DNA from: Oscillospiraceae bacterium
GTDB taxonomy: Bacteria; Bacillota; Clostridia; Oscillospirales; Ruminococcaceae
NCBI GenBank assembly: GCA_900768245.1
Contig: CAAGCE010000057.1
Coordinates: 1 to 14,892, forward strand
Direction: 5' to 3'
DNA length: 14,892 nt
Notes under the pieces: generated by a model
The model's database searches: none
The model's input: only the letters and a program-made list of their open reading frames with translations
Told to the model about the DNA's origin: nothing
Translations under genes and position numbers: made by a program
Shown: piece by piece, positions 1-7,222 of the stretch
How positions within the stretch are numbered: the first letter of the stretch is position 1
Layout: each line of letters opens with the position of its first letter

Positions 1-420
<420 letters not shown>

Positions 421-430
421 AGTTTGTATA

Positions 431-452
431 TTAAAAGCCTTTCGGCTTTTAA
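431..452 (-). other. rRNA leader hairpin with GAAA tetraloop, just before 16S
   Basis: The minus-strand RNA forms a perfect 9-bp stem (TTAAAAGCC / GGCTTTTAA) closed by GAAA, a GNRA-type loop, ending about 11 nt before the 16S 5' end. The T-run after it is too short for a normal terminator, and a terminator here would block the rRNA. It is better explained as a leader folding or processing element. Confidence 0.6.
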
Positions 453-532
453 ATATCTTTATCCTGTAAGCTCTTTTGACTTACTTCGTTTCTGGCGCTC
501 ATTTTATACTCTTTGCTTGAGTTTCTCTTTCA

Positions 533-548
533 AACTAATTTCTTAGTT
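533..548 (-). other. second GAAA-capped hairpin in the rRNA leader
   Basis: The minus-strand RNA reads AACTAA-GAAA-TTAGTT, a perfect 6-bp stem with the same GAAA loop as the hairpin at 431-452. It lies between the boxA-like motif and the 16S start. A role in leader folding or pre-16S processing is inference. Confidence 0.45.
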
Positions 549-584
549 CGGAATTTAAGGGTTTTGTTTAGTTCGTTCTTATCA

Positions 585-600
585 TTGTTCAATTTTCAAG
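585..600 (-). promoter_or_regulatory. boxA-like antitermination motif in rRNA leader
   Basis: On the minus strand this reads CTTGAAAATTGAACAA, close to the CTTTGAAAACTGAACA-type sequence that recurs in Firmicute rRNA leaders and spacers and is taken as the NusB/NusE antitermination site. It lies downstream of the most proximal promoter and upstream of 16S, where such a site is expected. The match was made by eye. Confidence 0.5.
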
Positions 601-639
601 ATTCTTTAAACTCATTTGCACCGTAAAGAGTGCTTATCT

Positions 640-668
640 ATTATATCATAGATCTTTGAGTTTGTCAA
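640..668 (-). promoter_or_regulatory. rRNA promoter P1 (proximal), sigma-A type
   Basis: Minus strand: -35 TTGACA (663-668), 17-bp spacer, -10 TATAAT (640-645); both boxes match consensus exactly. An A-rich tract lies just upstream of the -35, as in a UP element. The transcript should start near 633-634, where GCACT-CTTTAC-GGTGC (618-633) can form a 5-bp hairpin with one G-U pair at its 5' end. Confidence 0.9.
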
Positions 669-734
669 GACTTTTTTGAAATATTTTTAGAAGTTTTTCT
701 TTTCTCTTTTCTTTAAGTCTTGTGCAACTTTTTA

Positions 735-763
735 AGTATATCATACTTTACTTCGTTTGTCAA
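735..763 (-). promoter_or_regulatory. rRNA promoter P2, sigma-A type
   Basis: Minus strand: -35 TTGACA (758-763), 17-bp spacer, -10 TATACT (735-740). The upstream context TTTTGAAAAAGCAC matches the A-tract before the other promoters. The hairpin at the predicted start (715-730, AAGT/ACTT) is weaker than in the other units. Confidence 0.88.
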
Positions 764-826
764 GTGCTTTTTCAAAAGTTTTTCAAACTCCTTTAAAATC
801 TTACTGCTCTCAAAAGCAGCTTTAAT

Positions 827-855
827 ATTATATCATATCTCTTCTGCTTTGTCAA
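827..855 (-). promoter_or_regulatory. rRNA promoter P3, sigma-A type
   Basis: Minus strand: -35 TTGACA (850-855), 17-bp spacer, -10 TATAAT (827-832), both perfect. It is followed at the predicted transcript start by CTGCT-TTTGAG-AGCAG (804-819), a perfect 5-bp hairpin with a 6-nt loop. Confidence 0.9.
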
Positions 856-919
856 GCCTTTTTTAAACTTTTTTTATTTCTTTTCAATGTCCTGTCCGCT
901 GTTTTCCGACAGCTTTAAT

Positions 920-948
920 ATAATATCACATCTGATCTCATTTGTCAA
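920..948 (-). promoter_or_regulatory. rRNA promoter P4 (distal), sigma-A type
   Basis: Minus strand: -35 TTGACA (943-948), 17-bp spacer, -10 TATTAT (920-925). A strong A/T tract (TTTTTTTGAAAAAACG) precedes the -35. The predicted transcript start is followed by GCTGT-CGGAAA-ACAGC (898-913), again a 5-bp stem with a 6-nt loop. Confidence 0.85.
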
Positions 949-965
949 GCGTTTTTTCAAAAAAA

Positions 966-1172
966 TTTTCTTTAATTGCAAATATACTGTTTTTACTGCA
1001 TTTTCTTACATTATACAGTATATATATGCTATTCACCGCAATTTATATATCCCCTCACTCTGTAAGGTTACAATACCCTTGGCAGCAGTCAATACTATTT
1101 ATAGTACAGCCTATTATAAGCTGCAAGCTCAAGCCAAAGCCGGCTTCCCAAAATAAAAAATATTTATAGGTA
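966..1172. other. intergenic stretch with no supported feature
   Basis: This AT-rich region separates the distal rRNA promoter from the terminator of the rubrerythrin gene. Short plus-strand open frames here overlap each other, lack a convincing ribosome binding site and have compositions unlike real proteins. A weak TTGACT/TAACCT pair on the minus strand (about 1065-1092, 16-bp spacer) might be a fifth, poor rRNA promoter, but I do not call it. Confidence 0.5.
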
Positions 1173-1173
1173 T

Positions 1174-1209
1174 AAAGCAAAACCTGCCGCAGCGTACACT
1201 GCAGCAGGT
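1174..1209 (-). terminator. rho-independent terminator of the rubrerythrin gene
   Basis: On the minus strand an 11-bp stem with one mismatch (ACCTGCTGCAG / CTGCGGCAGGT, loop TGTACG) is followed by TTTTGCTTT. It begins about 30 nt after the rubrerythrin stop codon, so that gene ends its own transcript before the rRNA promoters. Confidence 0.8.
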
Positions 1210-1238
1210 CAGGCAAATGCTATACTATACTATATAAA

Positions 1239-1784
1239 TTAGCCGAAGTATCTGTCAAGGAGACCCTTGAAGCCGCAGCCGTGTCTTGCTTCGTCCTTAG
1301 CCATTTCGTGAACTGTATCGTGAATAGCATCAAGTCCGAGTTCCTTTGCCTTCTTAGCAAGTTCAAGCTTGCCTTCGCACGCACCGCTTTCAGCCATATA
1401 ACGCATTTCAAGGTTCTTCTTTGTGGAAGGTGTGATAACCTCGCCGAGGAGCTCAGCAAACTTTGCAGCGTGTTCTGCTTCTTCATAAGCAGCCTTCTCG
1501 TAGTAAAGACCGATCTCAGGGTAACCCTCTCTGTGAGCAACTCTTGCCATCGCAAGGTACATACCGACTTCAGAGCATTCGCCTGTGAAGTTCTGTCTTA
1601 AGCCTTCAAGTATCTCAGGGTCAACGTCCTTAGCAACACCTACAACGTGCTCGCAAGCCCAAAGAGCCTTTTCGCCTGCTGCCTCTGTGAACTTTGAAGC
1701 AGGTGCTTTACACTGTGGACAGACTGCAGGAGCAGATTCGCCCTCATAAACATAACCGCATACTGAACATATCCATTTTTTCAT
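1239..1784 (-). CDS. reverse rubrerythrin (NADH peroxidase-type)
   Basis: The 181-aa product has a rubredoxin domain first (CxxC pairs at C6/C9 and C22/C25, within CSVCGYVYEG and CPQCKAP) and a ferritin-like di-iron domain after it (E69, EEAEH at 101-105, EARH at 165-168). Having rubredoxin at the N-terminus is the reverse of classical rubrerythrin and marks the clostridial group that reduces hydrogen peroxide, and in some cases oxygen, with electrons from NADH via partner reductases in the cytosol. The length fits that group. The start is the ATG at 1784, preceded by AGGAGG at good spacing. An in-frame start 15 codons earlier lacks a comparable site, and its extra residues are not rubredoxin-like. 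It has its own promoter and terminator, so it is monocistronic. No catalytic residue seems missing. Confidence 0.93.
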   Translation of the reverse strand: MKKWICSVCGYVYEGESAPAVCPQCKAPASKFTEAAGEKALWACEHVVGVAKDVDPEILEGLRQNFTGECSEVGMYLAMARVAHREGYPEIGLYYEKAAYEEAEHAAKFAELLGEVITPSTKKNLEMRYMAESGACEGKLELAKKAKELGLDAIHDTVHEMAKDEARHGCGFKGLLDRYFG

Positions 1785-1859
1785 AGTAAATTCCTCCTGG
1801 CTTTTTGTTTTTGATTTATTTAACTTCATTGAGATTCGCTATCTCTTTGGTGTGATTAA

Positions 1860-1888
1860 AGTATACCATTTCAGTATAGGTTTGTCAA
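1860..1888 (-). promoter_or_regulatory. sigma-A promoter of the rubrerythrin gene, with spacer inverted repeat
   Basis: Minus strand: TTGACA (1883-1888), 17-bp spacer, TATACT (1860-1865). TATAC and GTATA form an inverted repeat over the spacer and -10, a possible operator. Downstream, GAGAT-AGCGA-ATCTC (1831-1845) forms another small inverted repeat in the leader. Neither matches the PerR box as I know it. The -35 lies only about 58 bp beyond the clpC stop. Confidence 0.85.
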
Positions 1889-1945
1889 GAGCATAAGATT
1901 AACTTTTTCTAACCTTTTCGTGTATATTTTTCTATATATGTCATA

Positions 1946-4318
1946 TTATTCCTGCATTTGTGCAGATCTGAAGCAAAACTCGCCGTTTTCCGTCAGAAGC
2001 AGCAGATTATCCCCACGTTTTACCGTTCCGTCAATTATCTGCCTTGAAAGCATATTTTCGATCGACACGGTAATATCGTGGCGAAGCTTTCTTGCTCCAC
2101 TTTTTCCGCAGTCACATTCCACAAGCTTTTCAACAGCGTCATTTCTGAATTCTATCGATATTTCAAGAGCAAATGCCCTTTGTTTAAGATTATCCAGCAT
2201 TTTTATCGCTACCGCCGTCAGCTCCGTCTTATTCAGATTTTCAAAGATTATCACCTCATCAAGCCGCCCCATAAGCTCAGGGCTGAAATGACTGCGAATA
2301 TCTTTCATAACATCATGCTTAGCCGAAGAGCTGTCACCAGTGAAACCAACAGTATTTTTATCCGTAAGATGAGCCGCACCGATATTTGACGTAAGGATAA
2401 TAACAGTATTTCTGAAGCTTACCGTCCTGCCGGAGCTGTCCGTCAGCACACCCTCTTCAAAAATCTGCAAAAGGATATTATTTATATCGGAATGAGCCTT
2501 TTCTATCTCATCAAAAAGAATAATGCTGTAAGGCTTGCGGCGCACACGTTCGGTAAGGATACCGCCGTCCTCATATCCAACATATCCCGGAGGCGAGCCT
2601 ATCAGCTTTGAAACGCTGTGCTTCTCCATATATTCCGACATATCAAAGCGTATAACAGCGTCCTCGCTGCCGAAAAGGCATTCCGCAAGTGCCTTTGAAA
2701 GCTCCGTCTTGCCCGAACCCGTCGGACCCGCAAAAAGAAAGCAGCCCATAGGACGCTTAGGCTCTTTAAGTCCCGACCTGCTCCGACGTACAGCGTCGGC
2801 AACAGCGTGAACCGCATCATTCTGTCCGATAACACGCTTGTGCAGCTCATTTTCAAGATCAAGGAGCCGCCTGCTTTCGTCCGTTGTTATCCTCGTAAGA
2901 GGTATGCCCGTTACGGAAGAAACGACCTCCGCAATATTTTCCCTGTCGACCTTTACTTTTGCCTCCTCGCTGTCGCTGTACCAGCTTGGCAGCCTGTCCT
3001 TACGCTTGTCACGGGGAGAAGCCGTGTCAATGAGCTTCCGCTGCTCCGATTGCTTTTCAAGCATATATTTAAGACTGTCGGCAAGCTGGCTTAGGGTCTG
3101 AGGAGTAGCCGACGCTTTCATTCTTGCCCTTGATGCCGCTTCATCAATAAGGTCAATAGCCTTGTCGGGCAGAAAACGCTCAGGCTGATACCTTACCGAC
3201 AGATCGACTGCCGCCTTTACAGCCTCATCGGTTATCTCGGCATTGTGAAAATCCTCATAGCAGCGTTTCAGACCGCTTATTATTTTGACAGCCTCTTCCT
3301 CTGACGGCTCTTTTATAAGGACCTGCTGAAACCGCCTTTCAAGAGCGGAGTCCTTTTCAATGTAGCGGCGGTATTCGCTTATGGTGGTAGCACCGATTAT
3401 CTGCAGTTCTCCCCTTGCAAGCTGCGGTTTAAGGATATTTGCAGCATCGATAGCCCCCTCAGCAGCACCGGCACCTACAATAGTATGAAGCTCATCAATA
3501 AACAGAATGATATTTCTGTTGTCGACGACCTCATCAAGACATTGCTTTATGCGCTCCTCAAAATCCCCTCTGTACTTTGCCCCTGCAAGCATAGAGGTAA
3601 GGTTCAGTGAGAAAATGTGCTTGTGTCTGACTGCCTCGGGAACATTTCCTTTTGCAAGCATAGCGGCAATGCCCTCAACAACAGCAGTTTTTCCAACTCC
3701 TGCCTCACCGATAAGGCAGGGGTTATTTTTAGTGCGGCGTGAAAGTATCTGAATAATGCGTTCAATTTCCTTTTCACGGCAGAAAACAGGGTCACACTTT
3801 TTTTCGGCAGCCTCCTTGGTGAGGTCACGGCCGTATTTGAGAAGAACGTTGAGCCTTGCAGTTCCGCCGTATATCTGAGCCCCCGCCGCACTTCCGCAGG
3901 CATTGGAAAGCCGTGAGATATTCCCGCCCACCTCATTAATAACAGTAACAGCGGTGCAGCCCTCCTGAGTGAGGAGTGCCGCAAGAAGGTGCTCCGTACC
4001 GGCAAGCCTTGCCCCCGAAGCGGCAGCCAGTTCAGCCGCCCTTTCGATAGTTCGCCTTGCAGCAGGAGTGACCGCATCATCGCTTACCGCCGCTGGCTCT
4101 CCCCTGCCCACCAGTTCAACGATACGCCGCAGAACAGCGTCCTCGCTGATACCGCACATACGGAAGGTCCCCGCCGCCGTGCAGCCCTGTTCGCTTATAA
4201 GCGAAAGCAGGATATGCTCACTTCCCACATAGGTGTGACCCAGCTTTCCTGCCTGAAGAAAAGCCTTGTTGATAACGATATTTGCCTTTTTGGTAAAGCT
4301 TTCTATATTGTACATCAT
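1946..4318 (-). CDS. clpC: ClpC-type AAA+ ATPase (Clp protease ATP-binding subunit)
   Basis: A 790-aa Hsp100 protein that should unfold substrates and feed them to ClpP. Order of parts: two Clp-N repeats (about 1-140); first AAA+ domain with Walker A GEAGVGKT (204-211), pore motif KYRG (about 248-251) and Walker B ILFIDE (about 271-276); a short middle region (about 400-460); second AAA+ domain with Walker A GPTGSGKT (531-538), pore GYVG (578-581), Walker B IILFDE (599-604) and the C-terminal small domain. The short middle region fits ClpC rather than ClpB. A VGF tripeptide near 657-659 sits where ClpP-binding loops occur. I start at the ATG at 4318 (MMYNIESF), behind GGGG at suitable spacing; a TTG five codons upstream is possible. 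No CtsR or CIRCE operator is seen, and no clear terminator follows. The ClpC rather than ClpA/ClpE label is likely, not certain. Confidence 0.9.
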   Translation of the reverse strand: MMYNIESFTKKANIVINKAFLQAGKLGHTYVGSEHILLSLISEQGCTAAGTFRMCGISEDAVLRRIVELVGRGEPAAVSDDAVTPAARRTIERAAELAAASGARLAGTEHLLAALLTQEGCTAVTVINEVGGNISRLSNACGSAAGAQIYGGTARLNVLLKYGRDLTKEAAEKKCDPVFCREKEIERIIQILSRRTKNNPCLIGEAGVGKTAVVEGIAAMLAKGNVPEAVRHKHIFSLNLTSMLAGAKYRGDFEERIKQCLDEVVDNRNIILFIDELHTIVGAGAAEGAIDAANILKPQLARGELQIIGATTISEYRRYIEKDSALERRFQQVLIKEPSEEEAVKIISGLKRCYEDFHNAEITDEAVKAAVDLSVRYQPERFLPDKAIDLIDEAASRARMKASATPQTLSQLADSLKYMLEKQSEQRKLIDTASPRDKRKDRLPSWYSDSEEAKVKVDRENIAEVVSSVTGIPLTRITTDESRRLLDLENELHKRVIGQNDAVHAVADAVRRSRSGLKEPKRPMGCFLFAGPTGSGKTELSKALAECLFGSEDAVIRFDMSEYMEKHSVSKLIGSPPGYVGYEDGGILTERVRRKPYSIILFDEIEKAHSDINNILLQIFEEGVLTDSSGRTVSFRNTVIILTSNIGAAHLTDKNTVGFTGDSSSAKHDVMKDIRSHFSPELMGRLDEVIIFENLNKTELTAVAIKMLDNLKQRAFALEISIEFRNDAVEKLVECDCGKSGARKLRHDITVSIENMLSRQIIDGTVKRGDNLLLLTENGEFCFRSAQMQE

Positions 4319-4473
4319 CTGCAAACCCCACAAAAATAATAATCAATACAAATATATTATGTCACTCCGAATCGGAAATATTTGTCGGTTAGAGGAAATC
4401 TTCTGTTATTTTTTACCATAGTCTTTCTGTATAAAGCAATGTGGTATTCCTTAGTTTTTTATTTTTTTGGGGG

Positions 4474-4520
4474 GCGGCGGTTTAAGTTTTGCCGCAAGCT
4501 GCAGCATAGCGTTCCGCCGC
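4474..4520. repeat. GC-rich inverted repeat in the divergent intergenic region
   Basis: GCGGCGG (4474-4480) and CCGCCGC (4514-4520) are perfect 7-bp inverted arms around a 33-nt loop that itself contains the palindrome GCTGCAGC. It follows T7 and G6 runs and stands out from the AT-rich surroundings between the two divergent genes. The function is unknown; it is not a normal terminator for either strand because no T-run follows it. Confidence 0.45.
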
Positions 4521-4576
4521 GGTCGTAAGAAAGTGCAAAGCTTTTCAAAAAAACTCTCGTTTCGCAAGAAAAAAGT

Positions 4577-4603
4577 TAAAGTTTTTAAAGTTTGTGCCGA
4601 TAA
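4577..4603 (+). promoter_or_regulatory. sigma-28 (FliA/SigD) promoter of the late flagellar operon
   Basis: TAAA (4577-4580), a 15-bp spacer and GCCGATAA (4596-4603) match the sigma-28 consensus TAAA-N15-GCCGATAA exactly. It lies about 60 bp upstream of flgM. I saw no second copy of this promoter in the window, so it is the best candidate for driving the whole block from flgM to the terminator at 12394-12438. Confidence 0.93.
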
Positions 4604-4614
4604 TTTATGTAGAG

Positions 4615-4633
4615 GCGGATTTTCCTTATCCGC
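4615..4633 (+). other. hairpin in the flgM 5' leader
   Basis: GCGGAT (4615-4620) pairs perfectly with ATCCGC (4628-4633) over a 7-nt loop. It begins a few bases after the expected sigma-28 transcript start and ends 17 nt before the ribosome binding site GGAGG (4651-4655). It may stabilise the mRNA 5' end; this is inference. Confidence 0.55.
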
Positions 4634-4663
4634 AGAATTTATTTAAGATCGGAGGCTGTTTTT

Positions 4664-4960
4664 ATGGAGATCAATAAATGTACTTCTGCCGTGAATATGT
4701 ATAAGAAAATCGATACCGGCTATAAGTCAACCGCAAAAACCAATGCCGGAACAGCTCTGAACACTGTAAGAAATGTTGATACTCTGGAGATCTCATCTTC
4801 CGCAAGAGCAAACAGCATCGAATCCGCAAAGGCAGCAGTCAGAAACAGCGTTTCAAAGGACGCTTCCGCTGACAGGATCGCAGCTTTAAAAGCAAAGATC
4901 GCCGACGGTTCATACAGAGTTTCACCCGAAAACGTCGCAGCAGCTATCTTTGAGGGCTGA
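4664..4960 (+). CDS. flgM: anti-sigma-28 factor FlgM
   Basis: A 98-aa protein with the usual FlgM form: a variable, Ser/Thr/Ala-rich first half and a conserved C-terminal helix region with DRIAALKAKIADGSYRVSPE near residues 69-88. FlgM binds the flagellar sigma factor in the cytosol and is exported through the finished hook, releasing the sigma factor for late genes. The family length is about 85-100 aa. The ATG follows GGAGG at 8 nt. As first gene behind a sigma-28 promoter it should be made under the control of the factor it inhibits, as in the Bacillus flgM operon. Confidence 0.93.
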   Translation: MEINKCTSAVNMYKKIDTGYKSTAKTNAGTALNTVRNVDTLEISSSARANSIESAKAAVRNSVSKDASADRIAALKAKIADGSYRVSPENVAAAIFEG

Positions 4961-5023
4961 GCCGTTTTCGGATATGAAGACAGAGCTATACTATATATAA
5001 TATAAAGAAAGGGTGTGTTTCGC

Positions 5024-5476
5024 TTGACGGATTACTTCGGACTAGTTCGCTTTTTCAATGAATACAATGCGCATTACAAAGAGTTCCTGAAATTTGAATA
5101 CCAAAAGCTCGACCTTATAAACAACAACAAGATCGAAGAACTCAGCAATATCCTTTCAACGGAACAGGCTCTTATAATGAAAGCCAATTCCCTTGAAAAT
5201 AAAAGGATAAAGCTTCTCGGAGAGGATAAGGATCTTACCTTCAAAGAGATAATCGACAAAGCACCCATCTCCTGCAAAAAGCGTCTTCAGGATCAGTATG
5301 ATGAGCTTTCGGCAAGCGTGAGCAAAATAAAAGAGCTCAACGATATGGCCGACATCATCATTTCGGGACGTCTGCACAGAGTAGAGCGCAAGACCGCCGA
5401 ACTCGATACCTATAACGATAAGGGCAGTCTTAAAACCGAACACGCATTAAAAGCATCAATATCAAAAAATGTTTGA
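5024..5476 (+). CDS. flgN: FlgN-family flagellar export chaperone
   Basis: This mostly helical, charged protein of 150 aa fits the FlgN family in length, composition and position. FlgN chaperones FlgK and FlgL to the flagellar export apparatus, and those are the next two genes. The start is uncertain. The GTG at 5015 has its purine-rich ribosome site (AAGAAAGG) only 2 nt away, which is too close, while the TTG at 5024 has AAAGGGTG at about 8 nt, so I use TTG; GTG would add three residues. There are 63 nt to flgM and 18 nt to flgK. Confidence 0.85.
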   Translation: MTDYFGLVRFFNEYNAHYKEFLKFEYQKLDLINNNKIEELSNILSTEQALIMKANSLENKRIKLLGEDKDLTFKEIIDKAPISCKKRLQDQYDELSASVSKIKELNDMADIIISGRLHRVERKTAELDTYNDKGSLKTEHALKASISKNV

Positions 5477-5494
5477 CCGAAAGGAAGATAAATA

Positions 5495-7207
5495 ATGGCT
5501 TCAAGTTTTATGGGGCTTTACGTTCAGCGTGAAGCATTGGTAACAGCTCAGAAAGCCCTTGACATTACAGGCAACAATATTTCAAACGTAAAAACAACAG
5601 GCTACTCAAGACAGCGTGTTGACGTTTGCTCCGTTGCAAACAAGGGCTATAACCTTTTCTATAACACAAGCGTTTCAATGGCAGGTCAGGGTGTCGATAC
5701 AGTCGGCGTTACACAGCTCCGTGATGCGCTCCTTGACAGAAAGGTAAGGACTTATAATACACAGAGCACAGAGCTCAACGCAAAGGGAACAATTATGTCC
5801 GATGTTGAGACCGCTCTTGACTGTATCGAATCTGATACCATTGATGATACAAAGGGATACAGCATCATAGCAAACTTTGCAAAGTTCAAGGAAGCCCTCC
5901 AGAGCTTCTCGGCAGACAACGCCGACAGAGAAGAGCTTGCAAACGTTGCTATCCAGTCCGCAAAATCATTTGTTCAGCAGATGAACTACCTCAGCACAAG
6001 ACTTGATGATATTTCCCAGCAGACCCTCGGCGATGCACAGGGTGCAGTTTCAAGAGTAAACAGTATTCTTGAAAGTATGGGTACTCTCAACGAGCAGATA
6101 ACAAACAGCTATATCTCAATGGGTTATATCTCATCAACAGCAGGAAACTATATCGTTGATAATGATTACGGTCCTCTTGAACTTAAAGATAAGATGAACA
6201 ATCTCCTTGATGAGCTTTCCAATTACGGTGATGTAAGCGTGAAGGAAGAAAACAACGGTTCATTTACAGTTTCCTTTGCAGGTCAGATAGTCGTACACAA
6301 CAAGCAGTACGCACAGATGGCAATGACAGAAGAAACACCCAAGCCTTTCGATATGGCTTTCACTATTACCAACGCAGGCACATATGACCCTGCAACAGAC
6401 ACATATTCAGGTCTTAAAGATGCGGACGACTGGTATAAGCTCCAGACACAGTTCGGCTCAACAGAGCTTTACACCCGTCAGGACGCAGATGCTATCGACA
6501 TCACAGGTACAGATAAGCTGAACCGAGGCGAGCTCAGAGCATATCTTGACACCTATAACGGCGACGGTGTTTATGCAACAGACGGCGGCAACAATTATCA
6601 GGGTATCGAATATTACCGTGATATGCTCAATGCCCTTGCAAAAACAATGACCGAAAAGCTCAATGAAATATTTGAACCTGATTTCGGCTTCACGCTTTTC
6701 TCCTATGCCGATGCCAACGGCAATGAAGATTTCCATTCAGCCGCAGCAAACTTCCGTGTAAGCGATGACTGGATAAATGACCCGACGCTTATTTCAAAGC
6801 CTGAAAAATTTGTAAACGGCAAGGAAGACGATATGGACGAACTCAACAACGAGTATATCAATAAAATACTCGGTGCGTTCTCAACAGATTTCACATACGG
6901 CTATACAGATGCGGCAGGCAAGGTTCACAACGATCCCGTAAGCCTCACATTTGAAAAATATCTTGCTCATATATCCGATACTCTCGGCACACAGATCGAC
7001 AGCAACAACAAGCTTAAGGAAACAACAGACATTATGCTTGAAAGCGTCGTAAGTGCCCGTGACGAAGTAATGGCAGTATCAGTAAATGAAGAGGGCATCA
7101 ATATGATGAACTATCAGAAATGGTACAACGCTATCGCAAGAATGGTAACAACACTTGACGAAGCACTTGACAAGGTGATCAACGGAATGGGTATCGTAGG
7201 ACTTTAA
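5495..7207 (+). CDS. flgK: flagellar hook-associated protein 1 (FlgK)
   Basis: A 570-aa hook-filament junction protein. The N-terminus (residues 1-40) carries the rod/hook signature ALDITGNNISNVKTTGYSRQ, and the C-terminus (about 530-570) carries the matching D0 helix with VNEEGINMMNYQKWYNAIAR. The terminal helices pack into the axial structure outside the cell, while the central region (about 270-450) is variable and Asp/Gly/Thr-rich, as expected for a surface-exposed domain. It is secreted by the flagellar type III system without a cleaved signal. AAAGGAAG precedes the ATG. It is translationally close to flgN before it and flgL after it (15 nt). Confidence 0.96.
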   Translation: MASSFMGLYVQREALVTAQKALDITGNNISNVKTTGYSRQRVDVCSVANKGYNLFYNTSVSMAGQGVDTVGVTQLRDALLDRKVRTYNTQSTELNAKGTIMSDVETALDCIESDTIDDTKGYSIIANFAKFKEALQSFSADNADREELANVAIQSAKSFVQQMNYLSTRLDDISQQTLGDAQGAVSRVNSILESMGTLNEQITNSYISMGYISSTAGNYIVDNDYGPLELKDKMNNLLDELSNYGDVSVKEENNGSFTVSFAGQIVVHNKQYAQMAMTEETPKPFDMAFTITNAGTYDPATDTYSGLKDADDWYKLQTQFGSTELYTRQDADAIDITGTDKLNRGELRAYLDTYNGDGVYATDGGNNYQGIEYYRDMLNALAKTMTEKLNEIFEPDFGFTLFSYADANGNEDFHSAAANFRVSDDWINDPTLISKPEKFVNGKEDDMDELNNEYINKILGAFSTDFTYGYTDAAGKVHNDPVSLTFEKYLAHISDTLGTQIDSNNKLKETTDIMLESVVSARDEVMAVSVNEEGINMMNYQKWYNAIARMVTTLDEALDKVINGMGIVGL

Positions 7208-7222
7208 TAGGAGGGTTATAAT

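Larger units (their letters stand above)
618..965 (-). repeat. four-unit tandem array of rRNA promoter modules, period 92-95 bp
   Basis: The four -35 boxes end at 668, 763, 855 and 948, giving steps of 95, 92 and 93 bp. Each unit has the same order on the minus strand: TTTnAAAAA-type tract, CTTGACA, 17-bp spacer, TATAAT-like -10, then a short hairpin where RNA should start. The sequence between these parts differs among units, so only the promoter parts are conserved. Tandem rRNA promoters are well known in bacteria; this number and regularity is what stands out. Confidence 0.8.

Noticed and set aside
431..452. Reading the leader hairpin before 16S as a terminator
   Set aside because: It has a short T-run and sits between rRNA promoters and 16S, where termination would silence the operon; a leader fold is more likely.
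618..965. CRISPR array or satellite repeat
   Set aside because: The units share only promoter elements, not full-length repeats, and the period is too long for CRISPR.
1065..1092. Possible fifth rRNA promoter (TTGACT, 16-bp spacer, TAACCT)
   Set aside because: The -10 box is poor and it breaks the ~93-bp period of the other four; not enough support.
887..1169. Two overlapping plus-strand open frames upstream of the rRNA promoters (89 and 75 aa)
   Set aside because: They overlap the distal rRNA promoter and AT-rich spacer, have no good ribosome site, and their Phe/Ile/Ser-rich composition looks like chance translation of AT-rich DNA.
3604..4080. 158-aa minus-strand frame inside clpC in another register
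   Set aside because: It overlaps the conserved first AAA+ domain of clpC; Arg/Leu-rich composition and no ribosome site mark it as a shadow.
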